In this document: positions 50,875 to 59,267 of the stretch, piece by piece
Numbering within the stretch: position 1 is the first letter of the stretch
Layout of the letters: each line of letters starts with the position of its first letter
DNA from: a bacterium
GTDB lineage: Bacteria; Patescibacteria; Dojkabacteria; JAKAPS01; JAJZLI01
DNA: 64,000 nt
NCBI GenBank assembly: GCA_021816845.1
Contig: JAKAWT010000001.1
Coordinates: 186,001 to 250,000 of the forward strand
Direction of reading: 5' to 3'
Translations under genes and position numbers: made by a program
The notes under the pieces: generated by a model
What the model was told of the DNA's origin: nothing
Seen by the model: the letters and a program-made list of their open reading frames with translations, nothing else
Databases searched by the model: none

Positions 50875-52535
50875 TGGCTTAACAAAACAAGTACTAGTGG
50901 ATTTTTTCCATATTTTTCAACTAACATAGTTGATATAGATTTTGCAATTGCGTTTCTCATATCCTGAAGATCTGGTATTTTCTCATAGATTTTATCTTTA
51001 AACATAAAATCTACATTTTCTTCTACATATCTAATTAATTTATAATTTTCCTTTGAGAATATAAAACCTCTTGATATTATATTTGGTGTACCAATCATTT
51101 TCTTTTGAGAATCTACATTTATATTGACTAATAATATACCATTTTCAGATAATTGTTCCCTTTCCTTCATAACCTTGTTTCCTATATCTCCCAGTAGATT
51201 ATCAGAAATTCTTACAGGAACATGAGTAATCCTTTCACCTATGCTAAATCCTTTACCTTCTTGATATTCAAATACACTTCCATCTTTAGGCATTAAAATC
51301 TTATCTTCCTTAATACCTACAGATTTTGCAGTTTTTTTATGAGAATCAAGAAAAGATTGATACCCTTCTATAGGCATGAAATATCTTGGTTTTATTAAAT
51401 TCAATAGAAGTTTATGGTCTTCCTGATGAGCGTGTCCACCAGCATGTACATCCATGATACTTTGGTGAATGACGTTGGCTCCGGAACCAACTATATAATC
51501 AAGAAGTTTTTGCACTAGTGCAGCATTAGTAGGAATTACTGATGAAGATAATATTACTGTATCTTCTTTCTTTATTGAGATTTGTGCATGATCTCCTAAT
51601 ATCATCCTCATTAACCCAGCATTCTCCTCACCTTGAGCTCCAGTAGTTATTATTAGTATCTCCTTATCTGGATACTTAGATGTATCTGAAATTTTTATAA
51701 AAGTGTCCTTTGGTACATCCAAATAACCAAGGTTCTTAGCAATTTTAATAGTTTTCTCCATAGATAATCCTGAGATAGCTACCTTCCTCCCGTATTTATG
51801 TGAGAGAGATACTAATTGGTTTACCCTTGTTAATAAAGATGAAAATGTTGCAGCAATAATCCTACCTTCTGAATGTATAATAATATTCTCTAAAATTGGA
51901 GTTATGGCACTTTCAGAAACAGACATTCCTGATTTGTTAGCATTTGTACTGTCAGACATTAAGAGTAACACTCCTTCTTCCCCAACTTTGGTTATTTTAT
52001 GATACTGAGTAACAGGTTCTTCAAATGGAGTATTATCAAATTTGAAATCTCCTGTATGTACAAGATTCCCAAATTTTGTACCAACTATAATTCCAACTGA
52101 ATCTGGTATATTATGATTAACTCGAAAAAAACTCATACTAAAAGCACCTAAATTAAATTTATCTTCTGGGGAAAATTCTATTATCCTAGCCTTGTTTTTT
52201 AAACCAACTGATCTATCTGCAAGCTTTTCTTTAATTATTTCAACAGTCATCTTTGTTCCATAAATAGGAGGATTACCAAGTTTATCAAGGACGTATGCTA
52301 AACCTCCTATATGATCTAGATGTCCATGAGTGATAACAAATCCTCTTATTTTATCTTTATTATTCTGTAAATACTCAAAATTTGGTATTAAAAAATCAAT
52401 TCCATATAAATTATCTTCTGAAAATCCTAGCCCAAAATCAATAACAATAATATCATTGCCTAATTCTATGATAGTAGAATTAATACCTACTTCCTCTACA
52501 CCTCCTAGTGTAATCACTTTTAATTTATCGTTCAT
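50871..52535 (-). CDS. rnj: Ribonuclease J
   Basis: 554-residue metallo-beta-lactamase/beta-CASP RNase acting as endonuclease and 5'-3' exonuclease in mRNA decay and rRNA maturation. Motifs are THGHLDHIGG at 69-78, HTGDFKFD near 160, the beta-CASP motif VHAGGHAHQEDH near 365 and the C-terminal domain to ~554. The ATG has an AAGGAG 11 nt upstream, one of few Shine-Dalgarno-like sites here. Leaderless mRNAs would expose their 5' ends directly to this enzyme, an interesting pairing (inference). Confidence 0.95.
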   Translation of the reverse strand: MNDKLKVITLGGVEEVGINSTIIELGNDIIVIDFGLGFSEDNLYGIDFLIPNFEYLQNNKDKIRGFVITHGHLDHIGGLAYVLDKLGNPPIYGTKMTVEIIKEKLADRSVGLKNKARIIEFSPEDKFNLGAFSMSFFRVNHNIPDSVGIIVGTKFGNLVHTGDFKFDNTPFEEPVTQYHKITKVGEEGVLLLMSDSTNANKSGMSVSESAITPILENIIIHSEGRIIAATFSSLLTRVNQLVSLSHKYGRKVAISGLSMEKTIKIAKNLGYLDVPKDTFIKISDTSKYPDKEILIITTGAQGEENAGLMRMILGDHAQISIKKEDTVILSSSVIPTNAALVQKLLDYIVGSGANVIHQSIMDVHAGGHAHQEDHKLLLNLIKPRYFMPIEGYQSFLDSHKKTAKSVGIKEDKILMPKDGSVFEYQEGKGFSIGERITHVPVRISDNLLGDIGNKVMKEREQLSENGILLVNINVDSQKKMIGTPNIISRGFIFSKENYKLIRYVEENVDFMFKDKIYEKIPDLQDMRNAIAKSISTMLVEKYGKNPLVLVLLSQ

Positions 52536-52568
52536 ATTTTTATTTTCTCCTTGGATATAGATCCTCTA

Positions 52569-52928
52569 TTATAAAATTATTATAATAAGCAAGCCTCCTT
52601 GCTTTTTTATATATACATGAGTACCTTTTTTAGAAAGTACACTTTTATTTTCAACTTTACCTTTTAAATTTTTAACAACTGTACGTTTAGATAGCCTTAA
52701 AGATAGGGTATCTCCATTCAACGTTGATACTTTAAGTATATTATTTTTAAAAGATTCAATTTTTCCTAGAACAGCAATATTCTCTTGATGAGGACCATGA
52801 CTTTGGTGATAACCATAAAATCTTAGGTGAGAACCAAATACCGCTCCCAAAGAAAAAGATATAAATAGCAATACAGCAAAAACGATTCCGGCCGAAAGGG
52901 AAATTATAACAAGTTTACTTTTCTCCAT
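52569..52928 (-). CDS. Small anchored protein with DUF5666-like domain
   Basis: 119 residues. A membrane helix (VIISLSAGIVFAVLLFISFS, ~6-25) is followed by a His/Gly-rich linker (GYHQSHGPHQE) and a small beta domain (LGKIESFKNNILKVSTLNGD, VVKNLKG) of the DUF5666/OB-like type. It starts inside the upstream gene (25-bp overlap) and lies 33 bp before RNase J, in the ECF sigma unit. Confidence 0.7.
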   Translation of the reverse strand: MEKSKLVIISLSAGIVFAVLLFISFSLGAVFGSHLRFYGYHQSHGPHQENIAVLGKIESFKNNILKVSTLNGDTLSLRLSKRTVVKNLKGKVENKSVLSKKGTHVYIKKQGGLLIIIIL

Positions 52929-53191
52929 ATCTCTTTAATTTTAAATAATACTACCATAAAAATTACAACAGAAAAAGCCAATACTAATATTGAGACACTA
53001 GTCTGATAATATACTTGAAAGATAGATATTATAGCTACCATAATTGAAAATATCAAGAGAAATCCAAATATGAATGGATAGTACAACATATATAGTTTCC
53101 TTTTCCTATTGATCTTATCTATAAGATCATTGTTAAAACCTTCACTTACTTTATAAGTCTGTAAATTGTTAAATATATCCATTAAGTTCAT
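52904..53191 (-). CDS. Small membrane protein, candidate anti-sigma factor
   Basis: 95 residues. A soluble N-terminal ~25 residues (LMDIFNNLQTYKVSEGFNND) precede a basic stretch and two membrane helices (~33-85). Its start lies inside the end of the ECF sigma gene (23-bp overlap), the usual place for an anti-sigma gene. No zinc-finger (HxxxCxxC) ASD motif is present. The anti-sigma role is inferred from position and layout. An ATG three codons later is a possible start. Confidence 0.65.
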   Translation of the reverse strand: MNLMDIFNNLQTYKVSEGFNNDLIDKINRKRKLYMLYYPFIFGFLLIFSIMVAIISIFQVYYQTSVSILVLAFSVVIFMVVLFKIKEIWRKVNLL

Positions 53192-53693
53192 TTTTAATTG
53201 CCTCCTTCGCTCTTCTGATTCTAGTCTTTACTGTACCAAGAGGAACATTCAGAATTTCAGAAATCTCATTGTATGAGAATCCTTCCATATAGTACATTAA
53301 TAAAACTATTTTATATTTTTTCCCTATTTTATTCAACGCTGTTTGTACTAAATGTTCTCTCTCATATGTGTCCTCCTCTTTGTGAGGATCTGTTGGGTCA
53401 TCATCTAAGCTAGAGAGTTTTCTTTCTCTAAATTTATTATATATAGTATTTTTGGATACTCTATAAATCCATGTTTTAAAAGAAGCCTTGGTTTCGTCAT
53501 ACTTGTCTAGTTTAAAATATACCTTAACAAATATATTTTGAACTAAATCCTCGGTATCTTCTCTTTGAGAGAGATACCTTAAGGTGAAATTGTATATATT
53601 ATCCTTATATCTATTAACCAACTCCTCAAAAAACTTTATATCTCCAGTCTTCCTAAAATTGGTGACAAGCTCTTCATCACTGATTGTAACCAT
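53169..53693 (-). CDS. ECF-family sigma factor
   Basis: 174 residues with regions 2 and 4 only. Region 2: FFEELVNRYKDNIYNFTLRY, DTEDLVQNIFVKVY and TWIYRVSKNTIYNKFRER. Region 4: YKIVLLMYYMEGFSYNEISE and PLGTVKTRIRRAKEAIKNEL. ECF factors respond to envelope or stress signals and are held by anti-sigma factors; the next gene, overlapping by 23 bp, is a small membrane protein. Whether it drives RNase J downstream is an open question. Confidence 0.92.
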   Translation of the reverse strand: MVTISDEELVTNFRKTGDIKFFEELVNRYKDNIYNFTLRYLSQREDTEDLVQNIFVKVYFKLDKYDETKASFKTWIYRVSKNTIYNKFRERKLSSLDDDPTDPHKEEDTYEREHLVQTALNKIGKKYKIVLLMYYMEGFSYNEISEILNVPLGTVKTRIRRAKEAIKNELNGYI

Positions 53694-53752
53694 TCACCTA
53701 TATATGTATACAAAAATTATTTCTTATTTGTTTCATATTGATAAAGTATGTA

Positions 53753-55093
53753 TTATCTTCTATAAACCTTATCTTTTATATTCTTTATTATAAATGAGGG
53801 TCTTGATATGTTTTTCTTCTCATAATAAAAAGCTCCCATAAAAACAAGAAGTAATGCTACTATGAAAGATAATACAGACACAGAAAGCAACATTAGGACA
53901 GTGGCTATAACACCAAAAAGTGGTAGTATCTCTCCTCCCAATCTTTTAAAAGTTTTCTCTCCTATTATATCACGAAATCTAATATGTATCATCACTGCAG
54001 CAAAATTAATCAGTATAAATATAAACATTACAATTGTTGCAGCTACCTCAACAAGAAAATTTATATTATTTACCAGTAAAAATAATGAAGTAACTAGAAA
54101 TATGAAAATCAAAGAATTTTTTGGTGCATCATATTTATTTAACCTAACAAATTTTGAAGATATCTGATTCTCCAAAGCCATACTTGATATTGTTCTAGTT
54201 GTTGAGATTATGTTTGAATTAGCTGATGATAGGGTAGCAAATAATGCAGCTAGTGGAATTAGAAATCCGAGAGTTCCCATAGATTTCTCGGCTGCCAAAC
54301 CTACAGATGCTACATTAAAATTTGATCCTAAAATAGATATTGTTGCAATAACAACCAAAAGATAAATTACAAGAACAAATATTAATGATAAAATAATTGC
54401 CATTGGTATATTTTTTTTAGGGTTTTTAGTTTCTACTTCCATGTTAGAAATGACTTGAAATCCCATAAAAGAAATAAATAAAATACCTATTACTCTAAAT
54501 ACACCACCTCCTCCATATGGAAAGAAATTAGAAAAGTGAGATAGATTAATATGTGCTATACCAAATAATCCAAATAAAAATAGTATAAATATTGTCACCA
54601 TTACCAGTACACCTTCAAACCACTTGGTATCAGATAAATCTAGGTATGCTAAAATCATAAGTAATATTAACGCTATAAAAGAGAAATATATAGGATGAAT
54701 ATTGTGTATAAAAAAAGTAGACATATAATCTCCAAAAACAGAAAGTACAAAAGCTATAAATATAGCACCACTTATGTATATGGCCCATCCTGATATAAAT
54801 CCAAGAAAATTGCCTAAAAGCTTTTTTATAAATAAATATCCTCCTCCGTCTGAAATGTATAAGGCGGATAGCTGGGCATATGATATTGCAGATATTAGGA
54901 TAATAAAGAAAGCAATAATGTATGAAATAATGGCACCTGGACCAGCAATATTAACTGAGATACCTGTAAGAGCAAATATACCTCCACCTATAATTGACCC
55001 TATTGAGAATATTATAGCGCCAAGTAATCCTTGCCTATTTTCCCTACTTAAAGAAACAGAGTCTAATCTTTTACTCTTTTTAAATATAGACAT
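53753..55093 (-). CDS. APC-family amino acid permease
   Basis: 446 residues with about twelve membrane helices. Helix 1 holds FSIGSIIGGGIFALTGI (the unwound GxG substrate site), and the cytoplasmic loop MEVETKNPKKNIPMAI near 218-233 is typical of the family. It would import amino acids or polyamines by proton coupling. A genome like this likely depends on uptake. It stands alone. Confidence 0.92.
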   Translation of the reverse strand: MSIFKKSKRLDSVSLSRENRQGLLGAIIFSIGSIIGGGIFALTGISVNIAGPGAIISYIIAFFIILISAISYAQLSALYISDGGGYLFIKKLLGNFLGFISGWAIYISGAIFIAFVLSVFGDYMSTFFIHNIHPIYFSFIALILLMILAYLDLSDTKWFEGVLVMVTIFILFLFGLFGIAHINLSHFSNFFPYGGGGVFRVIGILFISFMGFQVISNMEVETKNPKKNIPMAIILSLIFVLVIYLLVVIATISILGSNFNVASVGLAAEKSMGTLGFLIPLAALFATLSSANSNIISTTRTISSMALENQISSKFVRLNKYDAPKNSLIFIFLVTSLFLLVNNINFLVEVAATIVMFIFILINFAAVMIHIRFRDIIGEKTFKRLGGEILPLFGVIATVLMLLSVSVLSFIVALLLVFMGAFYYEKKNISRPSFIIKNIKDKVYRR

Positions 55094-55253
55094 AACTTAA
55101 CTAAAAATATACTTAATTATAACTTTTGCTCTAATATAATACTATAATTGCTACCTTGAAATTCAAAAAATGAATACCAAGGATTATAACGAATATTTAA
55201 GCAATGAGAAAATTACAATATTAATCATATAACATCTGGTTTATTAAAATTGG

Positions 55254-55487
55254 CTATGACCGTGGAGCCAATTTGAGAATTTCTTTTATACGACCGACTC
55301 TATCTCTTAAATCTACATACTCACGATCAAAAAAGGATACTATTGTATTTATATCCTTTCTAGTTTTGCTACTATCACTCTTCAGAATATTGATATCACT
55401 TTTCACTTCCTTCATATCAATCTTAAGAGGATCTACTTCCTCATGTAGTAATTTTTTGATTTGTTGTAGATCATAGTTATTAAGCAT
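55254..55487 (-). CDS. Small coiled-coil protein
   Basis: 77 residues, highly charged and predicted all-helical: LQQIKKLLHEEVDPLKIDMK, EVKSDINILKSDSSKTRKDI. Small coiled-coil proteins of this form are frequent in Patescibacteria; no function is known. A full promoter with 6 nt to the ATG supports it. Confidence 0.75.
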   Translation of the reverse strand: MLNNYDLQQIKKLLHEEVDPLKIDMKEVKSDINILKSDSSKTRKDINTIVSFFDREYVDLRDRVGRIKEILKLAPRS

Positions 55488-55493
55488 ATATGA

Positions 55494-55522
55494 ATGATAT
55501 CAGGTTGATATTGAGATCTCAA
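55494..55522 (-). promoter_or_regulatory. Promoter of small coiled-coil gene
   Basis: TTGAGA (55517-55522), exactly 17 bp, TATCAT (55494-55499) with TGa before it, then 6 nt to the ATG at 55487. The hexamers match those of the cyclophilin promoter (TTGAGA/TATCCT) closely. Confidence 0.7.
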
Positions 55523-55682
55523 ATATGTATATAATATAAGCAAAAAATGTTGACTTTTAGAAAATTCTTTGATAACATAAGGTCAAGCTTCTTTTACTAA
55601 TTAAACTTTTAAGTATACAAAAGATTTTTCGAATACTCATGATATATATTTGTAAGGTTGTGAGTATTTTATTGGTTTTAAT

Positions 55683-55976
55683 ATGGCAAGAAAAAAAGAA
55701 TCAGAGATTAATTTAATCAATGAGACAAGAGATAAAATTATAAAGCATTTTTCCACACACGAAGGTGATAATGGTTCTCCAGAAGTACAAACAGCACTTT
55801 TTACCAAAAGAATTTTGCAATTATCCGAGCACCTGAAAGAGAATAAGAAAGATAATCACTCAAGAAGGGGATTGCTACAAATAGTAGGTAAAAGAAGAAG
55901 AATATTGCAATTTCTAGAGAATAAGGATCCCGAAAGGTATAAAGTATTGATAGATAGGTTAGGCATTAAGAGATGA
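55683..55976 (+). CDS. rpsO: Ribosomal protein uS15
   Basis: 97 residues, starting with a few extra basic residues (MARKKES). Signatures are DNGSPEVQTALFTKRILQLS, HLKENKKDNHSRRGLLQIVG and KRRRILQFL. The stop overlaps the pnp start by 4 bp. The rpsO-pnp order is classic. The ~195 bp upstream may hold a leader; no hairpin stood out. Confidence 0.96.
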   Translation: MARKKESEINLINETRDKIIKHFSTHEGDNGSPEVQTALFTKRILQLSEHLKENKKDNHSRRGLLQIVGKRRRILQFLENKDPERYKVLIDRLGIKR

Positions 55977-58048
55977 GTATTATAAAAAAAGAAACGACCC
56001 TCCAAGACACAAAAATTTCATTTGAATCAGGAATATTTGCACCAAAAGCACATTCATCAATTTTAGCTACTATGGGAGAAACTGTTGTTTTAGCAACAGT
56101 AGTAACAAGAGAAATGAAAGAAAATCCTGGATTTTTTCCTCTCACCATAGAATACATGGAAAGGTTATATGCTAGCGGAATGATCTCATCTTCAAGATTC
56201 ATTAAAAGGGAAGGGAGACCTTCAAGCAATGAAATTTTGAAAGCAAGAATGATTGACAGATCCATAAGACCTATATTCAAAGAAGATTTCAGAGATGAAA
56301 TACAGCTTGTAGTAACTGTATTATCATATGATAAGATTAACGACCCTGTGATAATAGGAATCTCTGCTGCGTCTCTAGCTTTGATGGTTGCAGGTATACC
56401 CTTTGAAGGCCCAGTAGCTGGAATTAGAGTGGGACTTTTAGACAACCAATTTGTTCTAAATCCTGTACCTACAATACTAGATTCTTCAGATTTAAATCTT
56501 TTTATATCTGTAACTTCGGACTCAATCTCTATGATTGAAGCGGGTTCAAATAATATACCTGAAGACAAAATGATTGAAGCAATAGAGTTTGCAAAAGAAC
56601 AAACAAAACCTCTCATTGACATACAGAATGATTTTCTTAGTGAACTTAATAATAGAAATAACATAGAATATACTAAACATGGAGTAGACGAAGCACTACT
56701 TAAAGAAATTGATTCCAAATTCCATGATGATATTGAAAAATCAATTTGGGACACAGAAGATAAAGAACTCGAGAATAAAATAGGAGAAACTTTTGACATA
56801 GACCATGATCCTAAGGATGTTGAGGAAGCTGTCCATGAGTTGTTTAGAAGATCATTCAGAGGAGGGATACTAAAAAATAGTGTAAGACCAGATAAAAGAG
56901 CCCTTGATGAAGTGAGACCTTTATATATCAAAGTTGATATTTTACCAAGAACTCATGGTTCTGCAATATTTCAAAGAGGTGAAACACAAATTCTGTCAGT
57001 CGCTACTCTAGCCTCCTCAAAACAAAGCCAGACTATAGAAAATATAGAAGGAGAGGAAGTAAAAAGATACATGCATCACTATAATTTTCCAGGCTGGTCA
57101 GTCGGTGAGATAAGTAGGAATCTATACTACCCATCACGTAGAGATATAGGACATGGAGCTTTAGCTGAAAGAGCGTTAGAACGCCAAATACCTCCAATGA
57201 GTGAATTCCCATATGCAATAAGAGTTGTATCGGAAACATTATCATCTAATGGATCATCATCTATGGCATCTGTATGTGGTTCCACCCTAGCCTTAATGGC
57301 TGCAGGTGTGAAAATTAAAAATCCAATTTCAGGATGTGCTATGGGACTTGTAATGGATGAAGAATCATCAAAATATGTTATTTTAACAGATATCCAAGGG
57401 CCAGAGGATCATTTTGGAGATATGGATTTTAAAGTTGCTGGATCTAAAGATGGTATAACAGCATTACAAATGGATAATAAATTAAAAGGAATATCAATAG
57501 AAATTCTAAAAGAAGCATTAGATCAAGCGAAAAAAGCTCGTTTATTTATACTATCTAAGATGCTTGAGGTATTACCTACTCCTAGAGAATCATTATCAAT
57601 ATATGCTCCACAAATCAAAGTTATAAAAATAGATTCTACTAAAATAGGTGAAGTGATCGGAGGTGGAGGAAAAACTATTAAAAATATTATAGAAAAATCT
57701 GGTGCAGATATAGAGATATCTGATGATGGATCTATATCAATATCTGCAGTTGAGGAGAAACAATTTACTCTAGCTCTTAAGATGATAGAAGATATAACAA
57801 AAGAGGTCGAAGTTGGACACACTTATGAGGGCAAGGTAGCCAAAATTACAACTTATGGTGCCTTTATAAATGTTACACCATCAATATCTGGACTAGTACA
57901 TGTATCAGAAATGTCAGATAAGTTTACGAAAGACCCAACAGAGATAGTATCTGAAGGAGACACCGTATTGGTCAAAATTATAGGAAAGGATGATCAAGGA
58001 AGATTAAAATTTTCAATGAAACAAGCATCTGAAGAAGATAAAGAATAA
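55973..58048 (+). CDS. pnp: Polyribonucleotide nucleotidyltransferase
   Basis: 691-residue phosphorolytic 3'-5' exoribonuclease. Two RNase PH domains (first with RPSSNEILKARMIDRSIRP near 82-100, second with FQRGETQILSVATL and SYMHHYNFP-like YMHHYNFPGWSVGE), an alpha-helical linker, then a KH domain (KIGEVIGGGGKTIKNIIEKS) and an S1 domain (GHTYEGKVAKITTYGAFINV). It is translationally coupled to rpsO. With RNase J it covers mRNA decay from both ends. Confidence 0.97.
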   Translation: MSIIKKETTLQDTKISFESGIFAPKAHSSILATMGETVVLATVVTREMKENPGFFPLTIEYMERLYASGMISSSRFIKREGRPSSNEILKARMIDRSIRPIFKEDFRDEIQLVVTVLSYDKINDPVIIGISAASLALMVAGIPFEGPVAGIRVGLLDNQFVLNPVPTILDSSDLNLFISVTSDSISMIEAGSNNIPEDKMIEAIEFAKEQTKPLIDIQNDFLSELNNRNNIEYTKHGVDEALLKEIDSKFHDDIEKSIWDTEDKELENKIGETFDIDHDPKDVEEAVHELFRRSFRGGILKNSVRPDKRALDEVRPLYIKVDILPRTHGSAIFQRGETQILSVATLASSKQSQTIENIEGEEVKRYMHHYNFPGWSVGEISRNLYYPSRRDIGHGALAERALERQIPPMSEFPYAIRVVSETLSSNGSSSMASVCGSTLALMAAGVKIKNPISGCAMGLVMDEESSKYVILTDIQGPEDHFGDMDFKVAGSKDGITALQMDNKLKGISIEILKEALDQAKKARLFILSKMLEVLPTPRESLSIYAPQIKVIKIDSTKIGEVIGGGGKTIKNIIEKSGADIEISDDGSISISAVEEKQFTLALKMIEDITKEVEVGHTYEGKVAKITTYGAFINVTPSISGLVHVSEMSDKFTKDPTEIVSEGDTVLVKIIGKDDQGRLKFSMKQASEEDKE

Positions 58049-58051
58049 TTT

Positions 58052-59155
58052 TTAAATTATTCCTATAATCTTTTTTACAATATCATCAATAGGACCGGTA
58101 TCTTTGAATATATAAACACCACTGTCTAACTTATAATCAGGATATAGTTTCTTAATATTATTAGCCTTTATAACATCACTAAAGTCTTTAAGATAAATTT
58201 TATAATTATCTATACCTGCAAATATACATGTAAACAGAGCTCCTTTTATATATATATCATTAAGAAGCGAAGTTGAAGTTATCTCTTCTTCATCAATATT
58301 AGATATTACAAACATAGATTTCTTAAATTCTACTTCTTTAGCATTTTTCAATATTTCAAACTTTTCTTTCAGATCAGATATAGACCTTGGTGCAGATAAA
58401 TCAATAGTTGCTAAGTTTAAATCTCCTCCACGATTTATAATATTAGATACATCCATAAAAGTTTTCTCAGTTATTGATTTACCACGCAAAAAATCTGTGT
58501 TTGAAAGTATCCCCATTAATGTTAATTGATAATCTTTCTTTGACACTATAGAATCAATTGCAATAAGCATATGATAAATTATTTGTACAGTTGAATTAAC
58601 ATTATTGGCTGTTAAATTTAATAATCCGTATTGTTTGTTATCAATATGTGAATCTATATTAACTATTTTAATTTTATCTTTGTTATCTATATCTTTTTTA
58701 TATACCTTATATAACTCCCCTAGATAACTTAAATCAGCAGTGTCTATAGCAAATATAGTGTCATACTCAAATTCACCTTTTTCAATTTTTACATTTGATG
58801 TATCTAAAGTTCCATTATGTAATCTTACATGGAATTTAAAATTATCTTTATCATATTCATACCTGACTGAGTCTATTTTTACATCATCCTTTTTTATAGA
58901 TATTATATATTCAAGTTTTGGATATTCATTCTTTATATCTTCTTCAAGTAGCATTGAATAATTAAGTAATAATCCCAACCGTTCTGGAAATTTTGGAATA
59001 TATATGTCTATTTTCTTTTTAAAATTAATACTTAAAAAATGCCACACCAAAAGCACAGATGCTATGCTATCGTAGGTTGGTCTTGTATGAGATACAATAA
59101 GAATCCTATTTGATGCATCTACTATATCTTTTATTTTTTCTATATCTTTCTCCAT
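58052..59155 (-). CDS. DHH-family phosphoesterase (NrnA-like) with altered motifs
   Basis: About 367 residues, laid out like NrnA/RecJ-type DHH phosphoesterases that cut oligoribonucleotides or cyclic-dinucleotide products. Motif I, usually HxxPDGDAxGS, reads HTRPTYDSIAS near 23-33, losing the first Asp. The second Asp motif (IFAIDTADLSYLG) is kept. The DHH motif reads NIDSHIDN, so the first His is Ser. The C-terminal DHHA1 GGxxx region is also not clear. Metal binding should be weakened, so it may be inactive or use another substrate. A TTG at 59167 opens a slightly longer frame, but the ATG is preferred. It converges on pnp. Confidence 0.75.
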   Translation of the reverse strand: MEKDIEKIKDIVDASNRILIVSHTRPTYDSIASVLLVWHFLSINFKKKIDIYIPKFPERLGLLLNYSMLLEEDIKNEYPKLEYIISIKKDDVKIDSVRYEYDKDNFKFHVRLHNGTLDTSNVKIEKGEFEYDTIFAIDTADLSYLGELYKVYKKDIDNKDKIKIVNIDSHIDNKQYGLLNLTANNVNSTVQIIYHMLIAIDSIVSKKDYQLTLMGILSNTDFLRGKSITEKTFMDVSNIINRGGDLNLATIDLSAPRSISDLKEKFEILKNAKEVEFKKSMFVISNIDEEEITSTSLLNDIYIKGALFTCIFAGIDNYKIYLKDFSDVIKANNIKKLYPDYKLDSGVYIFKDTGPIDDIVKKIIGII

Positions 59156-59181
59156 TATAACCCCCAATAACTGATAATCTT

Positions 59182-59199
59182 GATCAAAGGATTTTGATC
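59182..59199. other. Perfect hairpin between infB and the DHH gene
   Basis: GATCAAA, loop GGAT, TTTGATC, a 7-bp perfect stem. It lies downstream of infB and upstream of the DHH gene (both minus). There is no T-run on the minus strand, so it is not a classic terminator. Confidence 0.5.
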
Positions 59200-59267
59200 C
59201 AGAAGTTACCTAATATTAATGGGGCAGTTTCACAAGAACCAAAGGGCTAGACCTTAGGTCCAAAATT

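Noticed and set aside
55966..56931. A 321-codon open frame on the minus strand
   Set aside because: It lies wholly opposite pnp, has no recognisable domain, and reflects the AT-rich codon pattern of the real gene.
59182..59199. Terminator of infB
   Set aside because: The hairpin is perfect, but no T-run follows on the minus strand; it is listed only as a hairpin.
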